Assembly (NCBI GenBank): GCA_964016875.1
Contig: OZ024725.1
Location: forward strand, 48,529,927-48,593,926
DNA: 64,000 nucleotides
Origin: Fallopia convolvulus
Lineage: Eukaryota > Streptophyta > Magnoliopsida > Caryophyllales > Polygonaceae
Direction: 5' to 3'
The position numbers were made by a program, and so were the translations under genes. Below, one piece after another: positions 1 to 10,188 of this stretch. The notes beneath the pieces were generated by a model that saw nothing but the letters and a program-made list of their open reading frames with translations, did no database searches and was not told the DNA's origin. Numbering within the stretch: the stretch's first letter is position 1; each line of letters begins with the position of its first letter.

Positions 1-3000
1 GGGTGTCCAAGTCGAGCGACTAAATCGTCAATCGTGGTATTTCAAGGCCTGAATCGACTGAATTTGATCAAGCTTGGGAAACGGCAATGAAGGGTTCAAG
101 AGCAAAGCGAGTCGATCCTAGAGATCTCGTCGTTGAACCGAACCGCGACCTCGACAAGGGAGACCGCGATCGCGGCCAGTAAAGCCGTGCCGGCGGTCTA
201 GAAACCGAAACCGAGGGCATCGTATTTCGGAGCACTCTCTCTATTCGCGAGCCAAACCCTAATTTGGTTAGCCCTCGCTTAGAGCAAGGCCAATCTAATG
301 CCGGGACCGACCCCGTTAGAGATGACAATCGCATCACCTTGTTATCCGCTCCAAATGATAGGAATAGGGCGTCTACAACCGCTAGAGATGAAGAAGAAGG
401 CGAACCAAAAGGAAGTTCTCTCTTCATTGGGGCAAGCTCGACAGGCTTTCGACAATCGTAAACCTAATGTGAGGTAAACGTGACCTCTCCGCATTGGACC
501 CGTACAATTTGCTTGAAATCGAATTGGATCTTACTTGCTATAGGCTGAACGTCCTCTTAAAACGTAAAGCCGATCGTAAAAGCAAGCGAAGCGATCCTAT
601 CTAGCAATCAGAAACCTTAATCACTAAGGGATGAAGGTAGATCAACGCTATTCAAGAGATTTGGAGAGAGTGAGCGGACTTTACCAATCATAATAGAGCA
701 AATCCAACAACTTGTTCTCGCTTTCAAAGATCAACCAATCAATGGATTCCAAGTCAAGCCACAAGAGAAGTTCTCAAGAAGATGTCAAAAAGCGATCAAT
801 TCATGCAAGCGTGAGGCTGGGACCAATTTCTGACAAACAAGAAACAACCTTTCTTAGCCCCGAAGAAACAACGAACTCGCCAACCCTAAATCGCCAGCGA
901 GCTCCAGCGCCACCGTGATCGCGGCAGCATCGGCCGCGACCGCGGCCTCAGGAACCGCGACCGCGGTCCGTTCCTCAACGACCGCGGCCCATGCGATAGC
1001 AATCGCCGTGTGGTTTTTTCGAAACCCGAAAACCCTAAAAGCACTGGGGGCAAAATCCAATCTTCGCTCGGGAAAGAATCAAGACTCGCAGGGTGATCAA
1101 GCGAAACTCCGATATTCGCTCGGAGGATCAAACCCTAGAATGTTCCGAGCAAGACAACTTGTTCAAAGATAATCAATTTTGTGACCCGACCTCACCTTCA
1201 AAGCTTGGTTGCTCTTCATGCAAGCCAGCGAGGTTCGGATCAAGCGACGGAATCGATGGTCATAGCGCTACACAGTTTGATGAAATCAATCAGTGATGTG
1301 CGTCGCTGAACTCGAAAGCAATCAAGTAGTGGGGCATCGGCTATCATCAAGAATGAAAACGAGATTGTGCTTAATACCCACTCTAGCTTCCGCTTTAAGA
1401 GAGAACTAGCGGATTCAAGGCGAGCATAGACTTGTCGCTATCCAAGCCTTGGAGAAATCGCCAGGCTAAAAGCATTCTTTGTAAAGATCCAAGAAAAGCG
1501 CTTCATCGATGAATCGGTGATCGAATGGACCAATCGAGCCGTTAGTGTTATCGAATTCGCCGATAACCGCCGCGATCCCGAGCCGGTAAAATGCTAATGA
1601 AAAAATCGAAGAAGTATACAAGCCAAGTATGAGGGTAAATTACCGCAATCGCAGAACCTTGCGAACGACGAGAACCGCGATCGCGGCTAGGTATTCCGCG
1701 ATCACGGCGTCCAGAGGCCGCGGCCGCGGCCAGCCTCCAGAAGTGTTCGTTACCTCGTTTTACGAGCACCGCGCCTGCGGGTCCCTAAACAGCGACCGCA
1801 GTTCGCCCCCGAGAACTTCAGATTGAAGATCAATCCTTGAAATCGTACGACGTGTGTCAGAATCAAGGACTCGAAAATAAATACTGGGGCATTGTAAAAC
1901 CGAAAAGTCAACGATGGTCGAATATGATAGAAGAGTCCGAGTTATTCAAGATTGGACAATGATCAAGCGATCAAAAACAAGTCCGTTGAAGCATTGGCAA
2001 CGTTAGCCACCCGTGCAAGAATCACTTAAAGACCTCGATGCGTGTCGAGGCAGCGGGATATCACCGGGGCACGAGAAGTTCTCTTAAGGGCTCATAGGTT
2101 TTGGCAATCGCCGGGGAAGACACTACATTGTCGTTCTTTTTCGGGCCAAACTTGAGAAGCATACCCCCAAGCAGGGTTGAGCCTACGCTGAAACAAGATC
2201 GATAAACGCATACATGAGATATACGCCGAGGATTGCATCTTGACTCTCCGATCTCGTTAGCAAAGATATTGGTGGCCTTTTTAAACGTGCCTCGAGAAAA
2301 CCAATAAAGTAATTGATGCGCTCTTTCCGACCATCTCGTCATCACCGAGGATTATCAGGACATTGTCACTACACGAAACGCATCCTACCAACAGGCGGCC
2401 GTAGCGTAATGCGTGGAGGCCTATACGTCAAAAGGTCATGGAAAAGCACACGCATATGGTGTAATTCGGCCCGAATTGGAAGGGACTACAACGCAGAGTC
2501 GGAGAGCATATGAGTGAGGAAAATCTCGACGGGGGAGATGTCCCCCGGACTTGTAAATCTTGCTCGTTTGAAGAGTTTTTTCCTTAAAAAGGAAAACCGT
2601 AGACGCTAGATCGTCGAAGACTACCGCGAAATAAGTCGACAGCGACCGCGGCTCGTAAACCGTGAGCGTCGGTTCGCCGGTAGTCGCTTCTTGCGTGGAT
2701 GTTAAGCTTGGGCTGGGATCGCTAGAATGAACATCTTTTTGTGTTTTCCTTTTGTTTTCTTAAAATTAGAAGGCTTGGCCAAGCACTTTTTTCAACATAA
2801 ACGTTCTATTCTCCTCAGTCTGATTTTGTTTGTTCTAGAGGTTCCATCTTAAACCTCGGCAGAAGATACGAATCGAAAAGATAGCACTCGCCCCATGATA
2901 ATCGCTCATGGATGTACGAATATACGAATATACGAATATATGAATATACGAATATACGAAAGCTCTAGGGGACCAATCGACCAATCTACATGGCCACTTC

Positions 3001-3071
3001 GATTAGAAACCCTCTGTACCCTACGTCGCCTAACACGGTGAGTCGTGTCAGGGCGGTGTAGGTGGGGCATT
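1..3071 (+). mobile_element. non-coding 3' part of a Tat/Ogre-like LTR retrotransposon
   Basis: No reading frame here resembles a known protein; the longest open stretches are about 120 codons and have no recognisable motif. The assignment rests on what follows: a purine-rich tract (about 3057-3071, containing ggtggggcatt) directly precedes a sequence with LTR features at 3072. The region carries clusters of GC-rich palindromes such as ccgcgatcgcgg (164-175, 1675-1686) and ggccgcggccgcggcc (1716-1731) in otherwise AT-balanced DNA. It is probably the long untranslated region upstream of the 3' LTR of an element whose 5' part lies outside the window. An unrelated repeat is possible. Confidence 0.4.
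2915..2960. repeat. 8-bp tandem repeat (tacgaata)n
   Basis: About 5.75 copies of tacgaata, one copy with a C to T change. It lies about 110 bases before the LTR start and has no coding content. Confidence 0.9.
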
Positions 3072-3654
3072 TGTGAGCGGGTGAAACAAACATAATTACC
3101 ATAGTTATTTTCGCTATAAAGGTATTTATTAAAATTACTGCGCAGTTATTTTCTTATTTTCTATATAAAATTATATGGCGGTTATGCAACTTAATGGAAG
3201 ATTCTATCTTTTATTAAGGATAGAATTAAAGTTGGAGAAAGGGTGGAATATTCCTTACTTGGGCTTTAAGGCAGTCGGCCAGCCCTAGGAGGATAATATT
3301 TTCGGCCTAATAGATATAATTTTCGGCCCCCCTTCTCTCCCTCTTCCATTATAAATACACGCCCCAGGCGTGTAGGGAGAGACACATGTGCTTAGCATAT
3401 TCAGAAATCCTAGGCAGGCTAATATTCGCTTAGCTCGACTGTTTAGGGTTTCACCGCTCTCTTGTTGTACCTCGACGCTCAAACGACAATTGCTCTTTTG
3501 ACTTAGGCATCGGAGGTGGATTAGGGGGTCCCCGCCCCCTGTGTCCATTGTTTTGCAGGTTTTCTAGGTCAAGAGATCGAAGAGGAGCGGAAGAGGTGGA
3601 GTTCTTAATTGGTGTATTAAAGACGAATTGAAGGCGAGATTTTGTACACCAACA
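3072..3654 (+). repeat. 3' LTR of the Tat/Ogre-like element
   Basis: The segment starts with tgtgagcggg after a purine-rich tract and ends with caccaaca, so it has TG...CA ends. It holds a TATA-like cattataaatac at 3347-3358, about 310 bases before the end, and a block around 3500-3560 (acttaggcatcggaggtg followed by a C-rich stretch and gcagg) that resembles the R/U5 region of Tat and Ogre LTRs. The length of about 580 bp fits that lineage. The target duplication cannot be tested because the 5' end is outside the window. Confidence 0.5.
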
Positions 3655-4190
3655 CATATTTATATGGCTCATCAGCCGACAATTTTATTTAATAATGCCT
3701 TAGCTTGTACTCAATTCTTCTAGAGGGGGTGTATTAGAGAATATTATTATTTTGTATAGCATGTATTTCTTTCTTTATGTATATCTTTTTATGATAGAGT
3801 AAGGATTAGGGTCGCCACAAGTATTACTTGGGCTCGCTTAGAAAATCTACTAGGAATGAGAATTGGTTACAAATCAATTCTAAAGAGAAAAGGGATAGGC
3901 ATACTATCGCTTGAGAGATTCGAAATGGTGACCTCGGGGTACTACCCCTGAGGCTTAACCACCGAACCAAATGCCCGAAGGCTTCCTTATGTATATCTTT
4001 GTTATATCTTATCTTTGCATAAGATTTCCTTGTACTGGTATATATTCAGCCCTTTGAGGCCTTAATACACATTGAAAATCTTCCCAAATTCTATCATCAT
4101 CAAGATCATTCAGATTATTGGTCAAAATTTGGCAAGTTATCGCTTGGATTCTGATCAACCTAATAGGTCAAGAGTACTAATTTTCTATAA
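3655..4190 (+). mobile_element. Ty1/copia remnant (RNase H end and LTR)
   Basis: Positions 3670-3720 read as PTILFNNALACTQFF, close to the copia RNase H motif P-T-x-L-Y-x-D-N-x-A-C. A gagggggtg purine tract (3723-3731) then precedes an LTR-like sequence beginning tgtattagagaatatt at 3730. Further on, the stretch at about 4035-4085 (ccctttgaggccttaatacac) looks like the transcribed part of a copia LTR. The remnant is split by the SINE at 3789-3982. The right LTR boundary cannot be set. Confidence 0.45.
3789..3982 (-). mobile_element. tRNA-derived SINE with 18-bp target duplication
   Basis: On the minus strand the unit starts with a tRNA-like head: a box A-like segment (tggttcggtggttaagc), a GC-rich hairpin, and a degenerate box B-like catttcgaatctc. 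A unique body follows, ending in a short A-rich tail. The unit is flanked by ttctttatgtatatcttt (3771-3788) and ttccttatgtatatcttt (3983-4000), which match at 17 of 18 positions. This is the target-site duplication expected for LINE-driven insertion. The element is 194 bp, in the usual SINE range. The SINE family is not identified. Confidence 0.8.
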
Positions 4191-4459
4191 TTATTAAATT
4201 AATATTTTAATTAATTAATATTATTATTTTTAAAATCTTTAATTTTATATTAATAATAAAATATATTATAATATTTAAAATAAATGTTATAATTTTTTAT
4301 AAATAGGTGGGTCATTCCAATGAGTTTTAACGTTTCAATCCAATCGAATTCGGATATTTATATGACCTATTAGTTTCTGGTTGATTTTCAACTCTATAAA
4401 TTTTGAACAGTTCGGATTCGGTTGTAATGTCAAGTTGAGTTTTAACAGGTATAGTTATG

Positions 4460-4490
<31 letters not shown>

Positions 4491-4491
4491 C

Positions 4492-4536
<45 letters not shown>
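4460..4536. repeat. compound (GT)n(GC)n(GT)n microsatellite
   Basis: An unbroken alternating purine-pyrimidine run of about 77 bases with a CG-only centre (about 4482-4494). Open frames across it are artefacts. It touches the left edge of the inverted-repeat element at 4562. Confidence 0.95.
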
Positions 4537-4561
4537 GTGGTGGTGGGGGGCATGGTTCCGG

Positions 4562-5740
4562 TTATGACCACTCTTGTGGTAAGGAATAGGCTTAAAATGA
4601 GGACTAATCTCCCAACCATGGGATTTACTCCTTTACTGTGTATTGAATGGTCAAGATTTTTTCAAAAATTATTTTTCTTATTTTTTTATTTAAATTTTTT
4701 ATAATTTTTTTTATTTTTGTGAAAATTGAATTTTTTTAAAAATGAACTCAAAGCACATAAAAATTGAATTTTTAAAAAAATGAACTCAAAGCAGATAAAA
4801 ATTGAACTTATCATAAATAAAAATTGAACTCGTAAAATATGAAAATTGAACTCATACAATATAGAGAATTGAACTCCTAACATAAAAAATTGAACTTCCA
4901 GTGTATAAAAATGAACTCGTAGTATATAAAAATTGAACTATGATATTTAACGTTTTTAAAGCTTTTTTTAAAAAGTGCATAATATTGAAGAAGTAAAAAA
5001 ACTGAAAAAAATTAAAAACAAATTGAGAAAAAAATAAATTATTTTTCTAATAATATGAAAATCGAATTATATGAAAAAATGAAATCAAAGCACATAAAAA
5101 TTGAATTTATCATAGATAAAAAAAAATGAATTCGTAGAATATAAAAATTGAACTCATACAATATAGAAAATTAAACTCCTAACATAAAAATTGAACTTCT
5201 AGTGTATAAAAATGAACTCGTAGTATATAAAAATTGAACTATCATATTTAACATTTTAAAAGCTTTTTTAAAATAATAAACATAATTTTAAAAAGGTAAA
5301 AAAAATTAAAAAAATTGAAAAAAAATCATTTATTTTTTAAATATTTTTTTAGTTATGTGAAAATCGAATTATTTGAAAAATGAACTCAAAGAACATAAAA
5401 ATTGAACTTATCGTTGATAAAAAATGACCATGTAGAATATAAAAATTGAACTCATACAATATAGAAAATTGAACTCCTAACATAAAAAATTGAACTCCTA
5501 ACATAAAAAATTGAACTTTTATTGTATACAAATGAACTCATAGTATATAAAAATTGAACTGCCATATTTAGCATTTTTAAAGCTTTTTTAAACAAAGAAT
5601 AAAATATTAAAAAGAAATAGAAAAAAACAAATAAAATAAATAAAATCTTGACCATCCAATATATAGTGATGAGATAAATCTAATAGTTGAGATTAGTCCT
5701 CATTTTAAGCAAAAGTCCTTACCACATGAGTGGTCATTAC
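4562..5740. mobile_element. non-autonomous inverted-repeat DNA element (about 99-bp TIRs)
   Basis: The left end (4562-4660) and the reverse complement of the right end (5642-5740) align over their whole length. Shared blocks include atgaccactc, tgtggtaagga, cttaaaatgaggactaatctc and atggtcaagatttt. There is no coding sequence between them, only an AT-rich tandem array. This is the structure of a MITE-like or foldback-type element. Dinucleotide repeats lie just outside both ends, (GT)n on the left and (AT)n on the right, so no clean target duplication can be read. The superfamily is not resolved. Confidence 0.75.
4740..5600. repeat. three-copy tandem array of about 300-bp AT-rich units
   Basis: Three copies (about 4780-5000, 5070-5310, 5374-5600) each run through the same order of short sub-motifs: tgaactcaaagcacataaaa, attgaactcatacaatatag, aactcctaacataaaa, atgaactcgtagtatataaa and tttttaaagctttttt. 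Each unit is itself a series of 20-25-bp variations on 'aaaattgaactc'. It forms the core of the inverted-repeat element. Confidence 0.85.
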
Positions 5741-5751
5741 TTAAACTAAAT

Positions 5752-5772
5752 CATATATATATATATATATAT
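5752..5772. repeat. (AT)n microsatellite
   Basis: About ten AT dinucleotides just outside the right inverted repeat of the 4562-5740 element. Confidence 0.9.
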
Positions 5773-5831
5773 GAATAAGCAATTAGAATACTAATAAAAA
5801 AATGTAAGCAATTAGAATAGATTAGACTATA

Positions 5832-6080
5832 CTCCCTCCGTTCTATTCTATTTGTCCTTTTAGATTTTTTCACATATATTAAGAAATTCATTGAAAATAT
5901 AAAAAGTATCATTGAAAATCCAAAATTTTCTAAATGTAATCACCAATTAATTACTAACTACCCTTTATAGCCAATATGTAGAGAGAAAAAAGTCAATATT
6001 AACACTTTCCAACATATTAAATAAATAAAAATCCTAAATGGACAAGTTTTGTTGAACAAAATTTTGAGATTCGGAGGGAG
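5832..6080. mobile_element. Stowaway-type MITE
   Basis: The left end reads ctccctccgttctattc and the right end ...gattcggagggag, an inverted repeat of the type typical of Stowaway (Tc1/mariner) MITEs. It is flanked by TA on both sides (5830-5831, 6081-6082), the canonical target duplication. The 249-bp AT-rich interior has no coding potential. Confidence 0.93.
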
Positions 6081-6082
6081 TA

Positions 6083-6649
6083 GTAAAGTGCATGTCCTAA
6101 ACAGGTTGAGTTATAATCTTAGTCAACATGCTAGTTCTGCACTTCTCTCAATTTATATCAAGCACGATTTAGTAATGAGAATATCCTAAACGTGCATGAC
6201 ATAAAGAAGATTCAATTCCCTTTAAGGGCATAGCGCAGGTCCTTATGGGGCAACTTAACCCTAAGAGGTTACTAGCCCTTGCAAAACCACCAACATGTAA
6301 ACGAAATTCAAAAGTTTATTAATAATTTATTTAAACATGCCATTACGTAGGTAAACACATCCAACAAAGACACCACCTTTTAACAAGTTGAGATTGTCAA
6401 CTTCAAACATCAACCCAAAGCTTAACTTTTTGAGGAGACTATCGAAGGCAAAATTTTATCTTATTCTAGGTAAATACAACATATCTTTAAGAATTAAAGT
6501 CTTCTCGGATGAAAAGTTGATGCCATCCAGTTTTACATTAGCATTTAGTCTTAGTTTGTTTCTTTTTCTAGCTTACGCTTTGCTTTTTGTGTTGTTTTTT
6601 GTATTATTTGTAGTATGGAGGTCTACACATCTTTGTTTGCATTTTTAGA
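6083..6649. other. intergenic, no recognisable feature
   Basis: AT-rich sequence with one hydrophobic open frame (6388-6648). That frame has no homology I recognise and no promoter context. Nothing here is called as a gene. Confidence 0.5.
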
Positions 6650-7989
6650 TTTATTGATGGTGTTTTGGATTCAAATGGAGAAGATTACATGGACAAGATC
6701 ATTGTGAAGCTTAACGACCGAGAAAGAAACTAAGGAGTAAAGATATGAAGATTCAAGAAGCTAGCTTTAAGCTATGGAGTGAAGCAAGAGGCTAAGAGCC
6801 ATGTAAAGAGACGTGAGGGTCACCATGACCCGCACTAAGAAAAACCAAGAAAAAAAAGCTCTCGATTGCCCTGGCAAGGGTTGTGACCCCTTTGCTGCGT
6901 GCACCGTGACTTTTGGGCTTTCTTTTGTATCGGGCTCAGTTTTGTTTTATTTGGGGTATCTTTTTACCCTAGTTTAATGACTTTTCTAAGAATCTTTGGA
7001 GGACAAGTTAAAAGATCGTAGTTATGTTTTAGTTCCTATTTTCTAGAGAAAAAAAGAGAACACAATTAATAAGGTTTACTTCTATCTTGCTTTCAGTTTG
7101 GAAGATCTCTTTGCTACTTTGAATCTTTATGCAACATTCAATCATGAATTTGATATTTTTGCTTTCAATATTGTTCTTAGTTACTTCCATGTTTTCTTTT
7201 ATTGATTTTATCATGAATTTCAATATGTTAGACTAAGTTTTCTAGTCATAGAGTTGGGGTGATCCCAATGATGTAAAGTAGAATAAATTATATACCTTTT
7301 ACTTGAATTGAGTTGGAAAATAATATGATTTGATTTTAGGAGCATAATCTAATTGGTTTATATATACTTTTTAGAGCCTTGCTTAGGTTGCACATCGAGA
7401 GGGGGTGGTTTAAATAAGTAAAATATAGAGAACGTATCGAAAGGTGGTTGTTTTTATTTCGAAAAAGCTAGAATTAAACTTGAGATTAATTTCTCTAGTA
7501 GTTAAATATCATAGAGCTTTTAGTTGTTTGAAATAAATTTAATGTATCACAAGAGTGGAAAAAGTTTAGTTTACCTTCTAGGATTCTAAGTGCGCTAAAG
7601 TGCTCCTATTGATTTTATTTTGTCACAAAATTGGGTTCTAAATTGATAGTAGTACAATAAAATAGGCCTTGATAAAAATTAATTTATGACATTAGACAAT
7701 AAGTTTCATAATAAAATATCCAAATCGATTTAAGTAGAGACGAGATTTGAATTTCGTGGATCAAAGTTGTGTGGAGCTCTACCCATGGAGCTTCTTATCT
7801 CATATACTTATTCTCATCATTTTACTTGTTTTATTTCTTTGATTTAGTTAGAATTAAACCGTACTCACTATATTTTGGCTTAGTAATTAGTTTTTAGAAT
7901 TGGCTAAAGCAAACATAATCCTCGTAATTCGATGATCTAATACTGCAATTGGATCTCTTATTCTTGCGAGTGTTGGGTAAAACCTACAT
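6650..7989 (+). mobile_element. degenerate LTR-like sequence (Athila/Tat-like?)
   Basis: There is no coding content. The order of blocks resembles long gypsy LTRs: an aagcttaacgaccgag region, then a GC-richer stretch with inverted words (gggtcaccatgaccc at 6817-6831, gggttgtgacccc near 6889), then a long AT-rich tail containing gatcccaatgatg and taatactgcaattggatc. I recognise the style rather than an exact family, and I cannot set the boundaries. Confidence 0.3.
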
Positions 7990-8860
7990 CAAGACTCTAA
8001 CTATACTTGGCTCTTTCCTAATATGAGGGTCGTCTACTCGTTTCTCATGGGTCCATCATCCATGGGAACAAAAGATACGAACTTCATGTTTCGTCTCTAC
8101 TCACATGAGTGGTTGCACTTGAGTCAACCCACAAAAGCTATCTCATCATCCCACACAAAGATTGCCTCAAAAATACAAAGCCTTCTGAAATGTCCCAACT
8201 TGCGATAATTGTAACAACCATATCCTTTAGAGATCATTTCTTGTCGAGACTACTGTTTGTGTTATTGAATGGCCTTTTCTCACCATTCTTCTGGTTCCCC
8301 TTGTTGGAACCCTCTTCCATCTTATTAACGGTGGAAGAATTTGTATTCTCATTTCCCTTCTCTTGGGTTCGAAGAACGTAACTACTTTGTTATGCAAATG
8401 GCTTTCAAGTTCTACATGAGAAATGTCTTCCTTCTTATGCTTAAACATGTGCTTGAACTCTTTCCTTGATTGTGGTAATTTGTCAATGACACTTGACACC
8501 GGGATTCATCCATGTTTAAGTTGTTGATCAAAGTGTCTCAAGATACAAAGTTTTTATTGAATTGTTCCATCAATGACCGTGCATCAACCGTTTTGTAGTT
8601 ATTTACTTTACTATAAGAAATTTCACATTCAATGCATCCTAAAACATGTACTTGGACTCTAACAAATCCCAAATATCTTTGGCAGACTTCATGTTTTGGC
8701 AAACAATGAAAAGTGAGTTAGACATTACGTGAAGGATTTGGCGTCAACATTTATAGTCGTTGTTCTCCCACTTGCTCCTATGCCTCACCATTTCAATGGC
8801 TTCATCTCCCCCTCATTGCGTTGGAGTGGAGAGGAGACGTAAACCACCTTCATGTGCTTG
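7990..8860 (-). pseudogene. decayed copia gag (plus start of protease region)
   Basis: Read on the minus strand and across several frames, the order matches a Ty1/copia gag. First comes a block around 8690-8720 reading KSAKDIWDLLESKYMF. Then at 8425-8499 comes VIDKLPQSRKEFKHMFKHKKED, the usual 'IDKLPPSWKDFK..LKHK' segment (shown here only in part). At 8175-8217 there is a zinc-knuckle-like CYNYRKLGHFRRLC whose second cysteine has become tyrosine. Stops and frameshifts occur throughout, so it is not functional. Its LTRs are not visible. Confidence 0.65.
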
Positions 8861-9258
8861 AACTCTTTCTTTAATTGCGATTCACACAAACAGTTACAAC
8901 GTTTTGATAATTTCTAATGTTGCGATTACTAAGAATCAATTGCTTAGTGGTCATTAACCCTCAAAACGCTAATTCATTTATATTAAATCCGAGCCCGTGT
9001 CTTAGTAAAGTCGGTTTTTATTATATCGCCATGAACTCCGATTGTATCAATAAACAAGTGTCGATGAAACAAAGTTCACCACGTACACTGTACCCCATGA
9101 CCCCCTTGTGTACGACCTTGTCTATAGTTAATGTGTATTAGAATTTAGAAGATATCGTCGTCAGAAAGTTAGGGGAAAGAAAGACTTTATTGAAAAGAAT
9201 AATATTGTATGGTTTACGTTAATAAGGGTAGTTGGATGGTTAGATTGGTTCATAAAGG
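8861..9258. other. upstream intergenic region of the DUF1677 gene
   Basis: No ORF with recognisable content and no repeat signature. This is the distal upstream region of the gene at 9463. Confidence 0.5.
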
Positions 9259-9260
9259 AA

Positions 9261-9270
9261 GTGGGCCCAC
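9261..9270. promoter_or_regulatory. GTGGGCCCAC palindrome (TCP/site II-type element)
   Basis: A perfect 10-bp palindrome about 75 bases upstream of the TATA box. GTGGGCCCAC matches the class of sites bound by plant TCP factors (GTGGNCCC/GGNCCCAC). That it is used here is inference. Confidence 0.45.
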
Positions 9271-9344
9271 CAATTATGCATCAGACGAAGCCCGACCACA
9301 TTTGTCTTCATTCCCCACTCCACCCTGTCCCCTCTCTTATCCTC

Positions 9345-9352
9345 CTATAAAT
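9345..9352 (+). promoter_or_regulatory. TATA box of the DUF1677 gene
   Basis: ctataaat lies in a pyrimidine-rich context (tcttatcctcctataaattcc). It is 111-118 bases upstream of the ATG at 9463, leaving room for a leader of about 80-90 bases rich in CT runs. Confidence 0.75.
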
Positions 9353-9462
9353 TCCTCTTCTTTCTCCCCCTCTTTTTCTTACTCATTCCGCCATTAAACA
9401 ACTCGATCCCAAGAGCTTCTCTTGCAAATTAATCGCCTAACATAAAACATACATATATAGAC

Positions 9463-9807
9463 ATGGATGTGGAGGTAGTGAAGTGCGAGTGTTGTGGGTT
9501 AAAAGAGGAGTGCACGTTGGAGTACATCAACGGCGTCAAGTCCAAGTTCAACGGAAAGTGGCTGTGCGGGCTCTGCTCGGAGGCCGTCAGAGATGAGCTC
9601 AGCATGTCGTCAGCAGGGAAGAGGCAGAGCAGCGTGGAGGAGGCTGTGAAGTCGCACGCGTCGTTTTGCAGGAAGAGCAAGTCGAGCCCTGCGTTTAGAG
9701 TTGCGGATGGGATGAGGCAGATGCTCAGGAGGAGATCCGCCGCTGCTCCTTCGCCGCCGTCCATGATCAAGTACGCCAGATCTTCTGGCCGTGCTTCCAT
9801 CTCTTGA
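9463..9807 (+). CDS. DUF1677 family protein (114 aa)
   Basis: This is the only convincing host gene in the window. The 114-residue protein has the cysteine pattern of the plant DUF1677 family near its N-terminus: C8, C10, C11, C17 and then C35-G-L-C38, with 'ECCGLKEECT', 'YINGVKSKFNGKWLCGLC' and 'EAVRDEL' as recognisable blocks. The pattern suggests a small zinc-binding fold. The C-terminal half is basic and serine-rich (RQMLRRRS...) and looks disordered. The length is typical for the family, and the members I know are single-exon, as here. ATG 9463 follows an A-rich leader and a TATA box, and the stop is TGA at 9805. No molecular function is established for the family. The coding sequence is GC-richer than its surroundings and undamaged, consistent with selection. 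Confidence 0.9.
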   Translation: MDVEVVKCECCGLKEECTLEYINGVKSKFNGKWLCGLCSEAVRDELSMSSAGKRQSSVEEAVKSHASFCRKSKSSPAFRVADGMRQMLRRRSAAAPSPPSMIKYARSSGRASIS

Positions 9808-10188
9808 TCATCAACTCAATGATGATTCTTCTTTTTCCCGTATCTACTGATCCTTTATCATTAATCGCGCTCATCTTAATGTATAAATTACGTACACAAA
9901 AAACAGGGGAATTCCTAAATGCTTTTCTGTTGGGTGGGGATCGAGCAGCTTGGTCAATTGATTAATCAAGATAACCTCGTATCGTTGTTATAGTTTTGTT
10001 TCCTTTTCGATCCCCGTTTTATGTAGATAAATACTATGGTTTTAGATGGAATCTTTGCAGGTACTTACGTGTTTGATCTTATCGGATAACCATCAGTCCA
10101 TCAGGCGATTTTAACGGTTTTTCTTGGATATTTGATTTCTTTTTCAAGTGAGTGCGTGACAATGCTCAGTTGAATCACGTGTTGTATT
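9808..10188 (+). other. 3' flank of the DUF1677 gene
   Basis: Probable 3' UTR followed by intergenic DNA. The AT-rich stretch around 9865-9905 (ttaatgtataaattacg) could include a polyadenylation signal, but no perfect AATAAA is positioned convincingly. No other feature is seen. Confidence 0.4.

Noticed and set aside
3917..3982. tRNA gene on the minus strand
   Set aside because: Box B is degenerate and the unit has an 18-bp target duplication and a body, so it is the head of a SINE.
4381..4704. open frame with V-C repeats
   Set aside because: It is a translation of the (GT)n/(GC)n microsatellite.
6388..6648. small membrane protein
   Set aside because: Hydrophobic composition comes from T-rich DNA. 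There is no conserved motif, promoter or homologous context.
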